From positions 1-12,073 of the forward strand of contig CAKTSO010000050.1 of the NCBI GenBank assembly GCA_934613185.1: 12,073 nt of DNA, read 5' to 3'. The notes under the pieces were generated by a model, which saw nothing but the letters and a program-made list of their open reading frames with translations, searched no databases and was not told the DNA's origin. Both the position numbers and the translations under genes were made by a program. This stretch comes from an uncultured Clostridia bacterium. Its GTDB lineage: Bacteria > Bacillota > Clostridia > Christensenellales > Maliibacteriaceae. Below are positions 5,838 through 12,073 of the stretch, piece by piece. How positions within the stretch are numbered: the stretch's first letter is position 1; every line of letters starts with the position of its first letter.

Positions 5838-7094
5838 TCATTCGGCTTCGGTCTCTTCTTCGTCCGCTTCCTTCACGCGCGCGTCTTCCGAGATCGTATT
5901 GAATTCGTCGCGTTCCGCACGGCGGAACAGGCGCTTTTTGGGCTTTCTTCCGGACTCGATCAGCTGCGCGTAGCGCGCCTGCACTTCGTCCATTACGCCG
6001 TCCCACGGCACGGGAAACTCGCGATAGGCGTTTTCGCCCATGGCGTGCGTGCGCTGTGGATCGTCGAGCGCGCTTTGCATCGCGTCGGCAAGGCTTTCGG
6101 GCGTCTCCTGGCACAAAAAGCCGTTATGCCCGTCGACGATGATCTCCGCGGGCGCGCTGCCGCACAGCGCGACCGACGGCGTGCCCATGCTGCCCGCCTC
6201 GCTGACGACCAGCCCCGCCGTGTCGTAAAGCGACGGGAACGTGAAAAGAAGCGCGCGCTTATAAAGCCCCGCCAGAAGATGCGGGTCGCGGATATGCCCC
6301 GTGAAGACGACGCGGTCTTCAAGATCGAGCGTCTGCGCCTGCTTGCGGAAGCGTTCGTGGTCGCGCCCCTGCCCCGCCAAAACGAAGCGGAAGCGGCAGC
6401 CGCGCCTTTTCAAAACGCCGCAGGCGTCGAGGATCAGGCCGATGTTCTTCTTTCGGTCGATCTGGCCGACGTACAAAAACACGGGTTCGCCCCTGCCGCC
6501 GATCAATTCGTCGACGTCTTCCATCGGTGCGGGGTCGGCGAAGTTGGCGTTCGTGCCGTTTCGCACGATATGGATCTCGCCGCGATAGCCGTAGCTTTGC
6601 AGCTCGCAGGCGGCGTAGCGGCTGACCGTCCAGACTTCGTCGCAGTTGCTGAAAAACTCGCCGATCATCGACGCGCCGACGTGCGCGATCGCGCGGCTTT
6701 TGGTCATGTTGTACATGTCGTCGTAGAACTTGGAGTGAAACGTCCCGACGAGCGGCACGTCCCATTTTTTGGCAAGGCGAACGCCCTCCCAGCCCGCGGT
6801 CGCCGGCGAATGCACATGCACGATATCCGGGCGGATCATGTCGATGCGCTTGACATAATGCGCATCGAGGTTCGCCACGCCCGCCTTGTACTGCGGGGTT
6901 TTGGGCATGCTGACCGTCGAGGAGAAATCGACGATCTCATAGGAAAGTTTGCCGCGGTAGCCCGTATCGTTCATCGGGCAGACGGCGTAGACTTCCTCGC
7001 CGCGTTCGCTCAAGCGGCGGCAGTAGTTTTCGACCACGCGCCCGACGCCGTCCACGACCGGCAAAAGGGAATCGGTACATTCAAAAATGCGCAA
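5838..7094 (-). CDS. GT4-family glycosyltransferase (diacylglycerol glucosyltransferase-like)
   Basis: This 418-residue protein has the GT-B fold layout. An N-terminal Rossmann half carries ECTDSLLPVVDGVGRVV (residues 5-21, acceptor-side glycine loop), IVHVHSP (91-97) and FHSKFYDDMY (119-128). The C-terminal nucleotide-sugar half has FLYVGQIDRKKNI (206-218), FVLAGQG (237-243) and FPSLYDTAGLVVSEAGSMGTPSV (286-308). In that last block the usual Glu-x7-Glu motif reads Asp291-x7-Glu299. The sequence style is closest to the clostridial 1,2-diacylglycerol 3-glucosyltransferase group, which makes membrane glycolipids on the cytoplasmic face. That substrate is an inference; other GT4 acceptors are possible. 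The start is TTG (7094-7092) with AAGGCGG nine bases upstream; the nearby ATG is out of frame. The last 40 residues are a basic then strongly acidic tail outside the catalytic fold. It is a single gene with its own promoter. Confidence 0.88.
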   Translation of the reverse strand: MRIFECTDSLLPVVDGVGRVVENYCRRLSERGEEVYAVCPMNDTGYRGKLSYEIVDFSSTVSMPKTPQYKAGVANLDAHYVKRIDMIRPDIVHVHSPATAGWEGVRLAKKWDVPLVGTFHSKFYDDMYNMTKSRAIAHVGASMIGEFFSNCDEVWTVSRYAACELQSYGYRGEIHIVRNGTNANFADPAPMEDVDELIGGRGEPVFLYVGQIDRKKNIGLILDACGVLKRRGCRFRFVLAGQGRDHERFRKQAQTLDLEDRVVFTGHIRDPHLLAGLYKRALLFTFPSLYDTAGLVVSEAGSMGTPSVALCGSAPAEIIVDGHNGFLCQETPESLADAMQSALDDPQRTHAMGENAYREFPVPWDGVMDEVQARYAQLIESGRKPKKRLFRRAERDEFNTISEDARVKEADEEETEAE

Positions 7095-7169
7095 CGCAGT
7101 TGTCCGCCTTTCATTCGTTCAAATTCGATGCAAAGTCTCGCTTTTCGCTCCGCATTCGGAGTGGTTTTG

Positions 7170-7199
7170 ATTATAATCGGGATCTCAAGAAACTGTCAA
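7170..7199 (-). promoter_or_regulatory. sigma-A type promoter for the glycosyltransferase
   Basis: On the minus strand a perfect TTGACA (7199-7194) and a perfect TATAAT (7175-7170) are separated by 18 bases. The expected start point is near 7163, leaving a leader of about 70 nt to the TTG start codon. Confidence 0.85.
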
Positions 7200-7214
7200 G
7201 CGCGTGCAAATCGA

Positions 7215-7243
7215 CTGACAAGAACAAACGTTTGTGCTACAAT
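7215..7243 (+). promoter_or_regulatory. TGn-extended promoter for the cysteine desulfurase operon
   Basis: CTGACA (7215-7220) and TACAAT (7238-7243) are separated by 17 bases, and TG at 7235-7236 gives an extended -10. It diverges from the glycosyltransferase promoter, with only 15 bp between the two -35 boxes. Transcription would start near 7250, about 88 nt upstream of the first gene. Confidence 0.78.
7224..7235. promoter_or_regulatory. 12-bp palindrome in the promoter spacer (candidate operator, SOS-box-like)
   Basis: ACAAACGTTTGT is a perfect 12-bp palindrome lying between the -35 and -10 boxes of the operon promoter, where a bound repressor would block RNA polymerase. Taking one base to each side, AGAACAAACGTTTG agrees with the Gram-positive LexA/DinR consensus CGAACRNRYGTTYC at 12 of 14 positions. 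Assignment to LexA is inference; another dimeric repressor could use the same palindrome. Confidence 0.45.
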
Positions 7244-7337
7244 AGATAGCGGTTCTGTTTGCGCAAACCCTGCACGAACAAAGACGAAGTAATCTCGCAT
7301 TTTGCATTCCCTACTATTTAAGATAAAGGTGAAAGTC

Positions 7338-8486
7338 ATGATCTATCTTGACAACAGCGCAACGACGAAGCCGCGGCAGAGCGTCACGGACGAATACGTC
7401 CGCGCCGCGCACGAACTTTGGATCAACCCTTCCGCGGCCTACGCGCAGGCGCTCGATTCGGAAAAGGCGCTCGACCATGCGCGACGGAGCATTCTGCGCT
7501 CCGTCGGCGGCACGTCGATCGGATCCGTCGTGTTCACCGGCGGCGGCACCGAGGGGGACAATCTTGCGATCATGGGGACTTGTTACGCCCGCGCCCGCAC
7601 GATGCATCACCTCGTCACCGACGCCGTCGAGCATCCCGCCGTCTCCCGAAGCTGCGAATTCCTGGAGAAAAACGGCTGGCGGCTGACGACGCTTCCCGTG
7701 ACGGAACAGGGCGTCGTCGATCCCGCCGCGGTCGCCGAAGCCGTGTGCGGCGACACGGCGATCGTCTCGATCATGCACATCAACAACGAAACGGGCGCGG
7801 TCAACGACGTCCGCGCCATCGCCGAGGCCGTGAAGGCCAAAAATCCCAAGACGCTCGTCCATGTCGACGCCGTGCAGGCGTATCTGCGCGTCCCGATCGA
7901 CCTTTCGAAAACAAAGATCGATTTATACAGTGCAAGCGGCCACAAGATCCACGGCCCCAAGGGCGTCGGCTTTTTGTTCGTCCGCCGCGGCGTGACGCTC
8001 GACGGCGTGGCGCTGGGCGGCGGGCAGGAGATGGGGCTTCGCTCCGGCACGCAGAACACGCCCGGCATTCTCGCACTCGAACGCGCCGTACTGGATTGGG
8101 ACGACGCCGACATCGCCCGCATCCGCCAGATCAAAGAGGCGCTGTATCGCGAAGTCTGCGCGCGCGTCGACGGTGTCCGCCGAAACGGACCCGACGAAGG
8201 GACCGCCGCGCCGCACATTTTAAACCTCGGCTTTTCGGGTGTGCGCGCCGAGACGCTTCTGCACGCGCTGGAAGAGCGGGACGTTCTCGTGGCGACCGGT
8301 TCGGCCTGCTCGTCGCGGCATCGCCGTGTCAGCTTCGTTCTGGACGCGATGCACGTTCCCGAAGAATATCTGACCGGCTCGATCCGTCTGAGCTTCGGCA
8401 TATTCAACACGATGGACGAAGTCGTCCCCGCGGCGGAAGCAATCGCCGAGTGCGTGACGCTTCTTCGCCGCTTCAAAGCCCGATAA
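7338..8486 (+). CDS. cysteine desulfurase (class V aminotransferase fold, IscS/NifS family)
   Basis: This 382-residue PLP enzyme takes sulfur from L-cysteine, leaving alanine and an enzyme persulfide. The start at ATG 7338 has AAAGGTG six bases upstream and opens with the family MIYLDNSATT. Visible active-site features are EHP (His99, stacking on PLP), HINNETG (147-153), VHVDAVQ (174-180, Asp177 and Gln180), SGHKIHGPKG (200-209, Lys203 forms the Schiff base), RSGTQN (235-240) and GSACSS (321-326, Cys324 carries the persulfide). Arg350 is the likely substrate carboxylate binder. It stands directly before thiI, and clostridial genomes often keep a dedicated desulfurase beside thiI (the NifZ/IscS role known in Bacillus). 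The most likely job is therefore sulfur supply for tRNA 4-thiouridine rather than Fe-S assembly. No IscU-like scaffold gene is nearby. Confidence 0.95.
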   Translation: MIYLDNSATTKPRQSVTDEYVRAAHELWINPSAAYAQALDSEKALDHARRSILRSVGGTSIGSVVFTGGGTEGDNLAIMGTCYARARTMHHLVTDAVEHPAVSRSCEFLEKNGWRLTTLPVTEQGVVDPAAVAEAVCGDTAIVSIMHINNETGAVNDVRAIAEAVKAKNPKTLVHVDAVQAYLRVPIDLSKTKIDLYSASGHKIHGPKGVGFLFVRRGVTLDGVALGGGQEMGLRSGTQNTPGILALERAVLDWDDADIARIRQIKEALYREVCARVDGVRRNGPDEGTAAPHILNLGFSGVRAETLLHALEERDVLVATGSACSSRHRRVSFVLDAMHVPEEYLTGSIRLSFGIFNTMDEVVPAAEAIAECVTLLRRFKAR

Positions 8487-8533
8487 ATTCCGCGCAGCAG
8501 TCCGTGCGTTATCGAAAAATAAGGAGATCAATC

Positions 8534-9712
8534 ATGCAAGCCAACGTCGAAAAGATTATTCTCATCCGCTTCGGCGAAATCCATTTGAAAGGGCAGAACC
8601 GCCCTTATTTTGAAAACATGCTGCAAAAGCGCATCCGCCAGGCGGTCGCATTTTATCCCGGCGCCGTCGTCTCGCGCAACGACGGGCGCTATTTCGTCCG
8701 CGGCGCGGGACACGATAGCCGCGTGATCGAAAAAATCTGCCGCGTGTTCGGCGTGCATTCCGTCTGCCCCGCCATCGAAATGGAAAAAGACGATTTTTCC
8801 GCGATCTGTGAAGAGGCGAAGGCCATGATGGCGGACGTGATCGGCACGTTCAAAGTGCACGCGCGCCGCTCGGACAAACGCTATCCCATGGCGTCGCCCG
8901 AGATCGCCGCGCTCGTGGGCGAGGCGGTCCTGATGTCCAACGAGAACCTCAAAGTCGACATTCGCCATCCCGAGACGGTGCTCGAAGTCGAGATCCGCGA
9001 CAAAGCCTTCCTCTATAATAAGATCTACATGGCGCGCGGCGGCATGCCCGTCGGCTCCAGCGGCAAGGCGTATGTGCTTTTGTCCGGCGGCATCGACTCC
9101 CCCGTCGCGGCCTACATGACGGCCAAGCGCGGCGTGCATGTGGACTGCGTCCACTTCGATTCCCCGCCCTACACCAGCGCGCGCAGCCGCGAAAAAGTCG
9201 TGACGCTGGCGCGGATGCTGACGGATTACTGCGGCAGCATTCGGCTGCACATCGTTCCGTTCACCGAAATTCAGCAGGAAATCTACGAAAAATGCCCCGA
9301 CCGCGAGCTGACGATTCTCATGCGGCGCAGCATGATGCGCATCGCCGAAAAGATCGCCATCGAGGGCCGCGGCAGCGCGCTGGTCACCGGCGAAAGCGTG
9401 GGCCAGGTCGCAAGTCAGACGCTGGAATCCCTCGCGGCGACGAACGACGTATGCACCCTGCCCGTGCTGCGTCCGCTGATCTGCTTTGACAAGTCCGAGA
9501 TCATGGCGCTGGCGCAGGATATCGGCACTTACGAGACGTCCATCCTGCCCTACGAAGACTGCTGCACCGTATTCGTGCCGCAGCACCCGGCGACACATCC
9601 GAAACTCGAGGACGTGCGCGAGGCCGAGAAAAACGTCGACTTTGCGGCGCTGGAAGAAAAAGCGATCCAAAACGCGACGTTTATGGACCTTTATCCCGAA
9701 GAAGCGGAGTAA
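8534..9712 (+). CDS. thiI: tRNA 4-thiouridine sulfurtransferase ThiI (no rhodanese domain)
   Basis: This 392-residue enzyme adenylates U8 of tRNA and replaces its oxygen with sulfur; in some bacteria it also feeds thiamine thiazole synthesis. AAGGAG sits seven bases before the ATG. Residues 1-70 form the ferredoxin-like N-terminal domain (IRFGEIHLKGQNRPYF, 11-26), about 70-170 the THUMP domain, and from 178 the PP-loop ATPase with LLSGGIDSP (182-190). GESVGQVASQTL (286-297) and LPYEDCCTVFVP (338-349, Cys343/Cys344 near the catalytic cysteine position of ThiI) follow. The chain ends at 392, so the C-terminal rhodanese domain of the E. coli enzyme is absent, as in most Bacillota. The adjacent desulfurase is therefore the likely direct sulfur donor. 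The gap from the desulfurase stop is 47 bp, consistent with one transcript. Confidence 0.96.
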   Translation: MQANVEKIILIRFGEIHLKGQNRPYFENMLQKRIRQAVAFYPGAVVSRNDGRYFVRGAGHDSRVIEKICRVFGVHSVCPAIEMEKDDFSAICEEAKAMMADVIGTFKVHARRSDKRYPMASPEIAALVGEAVLMSNENLKVDIRHPETVLEVEIRDKAFLYNKIYMARGGMPVGSSGKAYVLLSGGIDSPVAAYMTAKRGVHVDCVHFDSPPYTSARSREKVVTLARMLTDYCGSIRLHIVPFTEIQQEIYEKCPDRELTILMRRSMMRIAEKIAIEGRGSALVTGESVGQVASQTLESLAATNDVCTLPVLRPLICFDKSEIMALAQDIGTYETSILPYEDCCTVFVPQHPATHPKLEDVREAEKNVDFAALEEKAIQNATFMDLYPEEAE

Positions 9713-9724
9713 TTCCGCTTCTTT
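9698..9724 (+). other. hairpin spanning the thiI stop codon
   Basis: AAGAAGCGGA (9699-9708) pairs perfectly with TCCGCTTCTT (9714-9723) around a five-base loop that contains most of the TAA stop (9710-9712). Only one further T follows before GCC, so the U-tract is consumed by the stem and termination would be weak. It may stabilise the upstream message or tune expression of the helicase gene 28 bp further on. Confidence 0.5.
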
Positions 9725-9751
9725 GCCTATTATGATGCAGGAGAAGTCTCT

Positions 9752-12031
9752 ATGAATCTTGCGCAAATTCTGGAATCCTGGAAAAACGACCCCGCCGTGA
9801 TGGACTGCGTCACCTGCTGGCGGCAGATCCCCGCAAAGGAGGCCGTCTACGGCGAATGGCCGGGCGATCTTGATCCGCGGATCATCAAAATGCTCGAAGG
9901 CCGCGGCATCCGAAAGCCGTACAGTCATCAAAAAGAGGCGATGGATCTCATCCGCGGCGGCCGCGACACGGTCGTCGTCACGCCGACGGCGTCGGGCAAA
10001 TCGCTTTGCTATCACATACCCGTGCTCGACGCGGTCCTGCGCGACCCCGATGCACGGGCGCTGTATCTTTTCCCGACGAAGGCGCTGTCCGCCGATCAGG
10101 TCACGGAGCTTTACGGCATGATCGAAGACCTCGGCGCGGACATCAAGGCATTCACCTACGACGGCGACACCGCCGTTTCCGCGCGCCGCGCCGTGCGCAA
10201 TGCGGGAAATATTGTCGTCACAAACCCCGACATGCTGCATTCGGGCATTTTGCCCAATCATGTCAAATGGGTGCGGCTGTTTGAGAATTTAAAATATGTC
10301 GTCATCGACGAAATCCACACCTATCGCGGCGTCTTCGGCAGCCATCTTACCAACGTCGTGCGGCGCTTAAAGCGCATCTGCCAATTTTACGGCAGCGACC
10401 CGGTGTTCGTCTGCTGTTCGGCAACGATCGCCAACCCGCTTCAGCTTGCCCAGCAGATCACGGGGCGGCCGATGGCGATGGTCGACAAATCCGGCGCGCC
10501 CGTCGGGCAGCGCGACATGGTCTTTTACAATCCGCCCGTCGTCAACCGCCAGCTCGGCATTCGAAAAAGCGCCGTGTTTCAGGCGCGGATGTTTGCGTCG
10601 GTATTGATCGCCAACCGCGTACAGACGATCGTCTTCACCCGCAGCCGATTGATGGTCGAGGTGCTTTTGACGTATTTAAAGGCCATCGTCCGCGACCCCA
10701 TCGGCGGCACCGAGCGCGTGCGCGGCTATCGCGGCGGCTATCTGCCGCTGGAAAGGCGCGCGATCGAGCGCGGTTTAAAAAGCGGGGACGTAACGGGCGT
10801 GGTATCGACGAACGCGCTGGAACTCGGCGTGGACATCGGTTCGCTCGAGGCGTGCATTCTCTGCGGCTACCCCGGCACGATCGCCAGCACATGGCAGCAG
10901 GCCGGGCGCGCGGGGCGGCGCAATTCTTCCAGCTTCATGATGCTCGTGGCGAACTCCTCGCCGATGGATCAGTTCATCATCAACCATCCCGAGTATTTCT
11001 TCGAGCAGTCGCCCGAAATGGCGCTCATCAATCCCGACAACCTCTATATTTTCATGAGCCATTTGAAATGCGCCGCGTTCGAGCTGCCCTTTGAAGACGG
11101 TGAGATCTTCGGCGACGTGGCCACGACGGAAGAGGCGCTGTCGTATCTTGCCGAGGAAGGCGTGCTGCATCACGCGGGCAACCGCTGGCACTGGTCGAGC
11201 GAGACGTTCCCCGCCGCGGACATCAGCCTTCGCAGCGCATCGAACGAAAACGTCGTCATCATCGACACGACGAACGCCGACAACCGCGTCATCGGCGAAA
11301 TGGATCACTTCACCGCGCCGATGCTCCTGCACGACGAGGCCATTTACATCCACGAGGGCGTGCAGTATCAGGTCGAAAAACTCGACCTTCCCATGCACAA
11401 GGCGTTCATCAAACGCACAAACGTGGATTATTATACCGACGCGGACATGCAGGTGGACATCAAAGTTCTCGACGTCTTCCGGCAGCGCGACATGACGGGG
11501 CGTCTCGACATGTTCGGCGAGGTTCTGATCAATTCGCTCGTGACCGTTTTCAAAAAAATCAAATTCGACACGCACGAAAACATCGGCTGGGGGCAGGTGC
11601 ATCTTCCCGAAATGACGATGCACACGCAGGCCGCGTGGTACACCTGGCCCGGCGGCATTCCCGATATGGACACCTCGCAGACGGGCGCCGCGCTTTCGGG
11701 CGTGACGAATCTCGTGGCGAACGTCGCGCCGCTGTTTTTGATGTGCGATCCGCGGGACGTGGCGGTGTTCTATCAGGTGCGCCAGCCGTTCACGGACGCG
11801 CCCGCACTGTTCGTCTACGACGCGGTTCCCGGCTCGATCGGCCTTTCGGAAAAGCTGTTCCACATGAAAAACGACGTGTTTTCCCAGGCGCTTTCCATGC
11901 TCGACGAATGCCCCTGCAAGGACGGCTGCCCGTCATGCATCGGGCCCGACGCCGGCGCGGACGCCAAAGTTTTGACGCGCCGCCTGCTTTTGAACATTCT
12001 GGAACAGACGCCGTCAAACGAAGAGGTGTAA
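9752..12031 (+). CDS. mrfA: YprA/MrfA-type DEXH helicase with C-terminal four-cysteine zinc domain
   Basis: This is a 759-residue superfamily 2 helicase. AGGAGA lies seven bases before the ATG. RecA-like domain 1 has a Q-motif-like PYSHQKEAM (56-64), Walker A TPTASGKS (77-84), FPTKAL (107-112), VVTNPDML (155-162), DEIH (186-189) and CCSATIANP (221-229). Domain 2 has VFTRSR (294-299), STNALELGVDIG (352-363) and QQAGRAGRR (382-390). The remaining half includes the DUF1998/MZB-type region ending in CPCKDGCPSC (720-729), four closely spaced cysteines expected to bind zinc. This architecture matches B. subtilis YprA (MrfA), a 3'-5' DNA helicase that with the exonuclease MrfB repairs mitomycin C adducts. 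The following gene begins like MrfB, which strengthens the call. It is the third gene of the operon and all core motifs look intact. Confidence 0.94.
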   Translation: MNLAQILESWKNDPAVMDCVTCWRQIPAKEAVYGEWPGDLDPRIIKMLEGRGIRKPYSHQKEAMDLIRGGRDTVVVTPTASGKSLCYHIPVLDAVLRDPDARALYLFPTKALSADQVTELYGMIEDLGADIKAFTYDGDTAVSARRAVRNAGNIVVTNPDMLHSGILPNHVKWVRLFENLKYVVIDEIHTYRGVFGSHLTNVVRRLKRICQFYGSDPVFVCCSATIANPLQLAQQITGRPMAMVDKSGAPVGQRDMVFYNPPVVNRQLGIRKSAVFQARMFASVLIANRVQTIVFTRSRLMVEVLLTYLKAIVRDPIGGTERVRGYRGGYLPLERRAIERGLKSGDVTGVVSTNALELGVDIGSLEACILCGYPGTIASTWQQAGRAGRRNSSSFMMLVANSSPMDQFIINHPEYFFEQSPEMALINPDNLYIFMSHLKCAAFELPFEDGEIFGDVATTEEALSYLAEEGVLHHAGNRWHWSSETFPAADISLRSASNENVVIIDTTNADNRVIGEMDHFTAPMLLHDEAIYIHEGVQYQVEKLDLPMHKAFIKRTNVDYYTDADMQVDIKVLDVFRQRDMTGRLDMFGEVLINSLVTVFKKIKFDTHENIGWGQVHLPEMTMHTQAAWYTWPGGIPDMDTSQTGAALSGVTNLVANVAPLFLMCDPRDVAVFYQVRQPFTDAPALFVYDAVPGSIGLSEKLFHMKNDVFSQALSMLDECPCKDGCPSCIGPDAGADAKVLTRRLLLNILEQTPSNEEV

Positions 12032-12038
12032 TTTCGTT

Positions 12039-12073
12039 ATGGCGTCCCTTCGCAGCAAATTGAAGACCATGGC
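12039..12073 (+). CDS. start of a YprB/MrfB-like gene (partial, only first codons)
   Basis: An ATG at 12039, seven bases after the helicase stop, opens a frame that runs off the right edge. AGAGGTG (12022-12028), overlapping the helicase stop, is a fair ribosome binding site. The eleven complete codons read MASLRSKLKTM, resembling the Ser-Leu-Lys-x-Lys-Leu start of B. subtilis YprB (MrfB), a ribonuclease H-like DnaQ-type exonuclease encoded next to YprA. The call rests on this short stretch plus position, and the catalytic residues are outside the window. Confidence 0.6.
   Translation, partial: MASLRSKLKTM

Noticed and set aside
5805..7292. A 495-codon open frame on the plus strand opposite the glycosyltransferase
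   Set aside because: It starts inside the terminator hairpin, has no ribosome binding site, shows low-complexity Ala/Arg/His composition and overlaps a well-supported gene and its promoter.
7302..7337. A TTG start adding 12 residues to the cysteine desulfurase
   Set aside because: No ribosome binding site precedes it, while ATG 7338 has AAAGGTG and gives the typical family N-terminus.
7418..8533. An in-frame upstream extension of thiI through the desulfurase gene
   Set aside because: The extra peptide is Arg-rich and unrelated to any ThiI domain. The real ThiI N-terminus begins at 8534 with a strong AAGGAG.
8528..10261. A 577-codon open frame on the minus strand across thiI and the helicase start
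   Set aside because: It spans two genes on the other strand, has antisense-shadow composition and no family motif.
1..12073. Mobile elements, CRISPR, tRNA/rRNA or defence islands
   Set aside because: I found no transposase, integrase, direct-repeat array or RNA-gene signature. The helicase resembles DISARM/Dpd-type helicases only in sharing SF2 and DUF1998-like parts; its length and YprB neighbour fit MrfA better.

Overview
The window looks like a chromosomal segment of a GC-rich Clostridia member (Bacillota; possibly an uncultured gut Oscillospirales/Christensenellales-type organism). This rests on strong AGGAGG-type ribosome binding sites, TTGACA/TATAAT promoters inside GC-rich DNA, a DivIVA-family protein, a ThiI without a rhodanese domain, a long-form PRPP synthetase and a YprA/YprB (MrfA/MrfB) pair. 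The taxonomic call is an inference from gene content and style. I see no rRNA, tRNA, CRISPR array, insertion sequence or prophage, and coding density is high.

Layout. (1) 1-2140, minus strand: pncB (nicotinate phosphoribosyltransferase), followed 10 bp later by a DivIVA-like coiled-coil protein that runs off the left edge. Both are read from a TTGAAT-17-TATAAT promoter in the 2141-2388 gap. (2) 2389-3306, plus strand: a secreted lipoprotein with a PrcB-like C-terminal domain, with its own TTGTCA-17-TATAAT promoter diverging from pncB. (3) 3433-4629, plus: a long-form ribose-phosphate pyrophosphokinase. (4) 4646-5769, plus: two single-domain CHR (chromate-transporter family) proteins with an ATGA overlap. 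An intrinsic terminator-like hairpin lies inside the first codons of the first one. (5) 5838-7094, minus: a GT4 glycosyltransferase with a TTG start, convergent with the CHR pair and separated from it by a bidirectional terminator. (6) 7338-12073, plus: an operon of cysteine desulfurase, thiI, a YprA/MrfA-type helicase and the first codons of its YprB/MrfB nuclease partner. It is driven from a TGn-extended promoter back-to-back with the glycosyltransferase promoter.

How the genes connect. PRPP synthetase makes PRPP, which PncB consumes to turn nicotinate into NaMN for NAD salvage, although the two genes are on opposite strands and separated by the lipoprotein. The cysteine desulfurase is the natural persulfide donor for ThiI, which makes 4-thiouridine in tRNA and may feed thiazole synthesis. 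The helicase/nuclease pair downstream corresponds to the Bacillus mitomycin repair factors. The four-gene operon therefore mixes sulfur transfer with DNA repair, and a 12-bp palindrome resembling a Gram-positive SOS (LexA) box sits inside its promoter. Most genes are recognisable housekeeping functions. The points most worth a second look are the terminator buried in the first CHR gene, the palindrome in the operon promoter and the structured pncB leader. I do not see clear evidence of a wholly new system.
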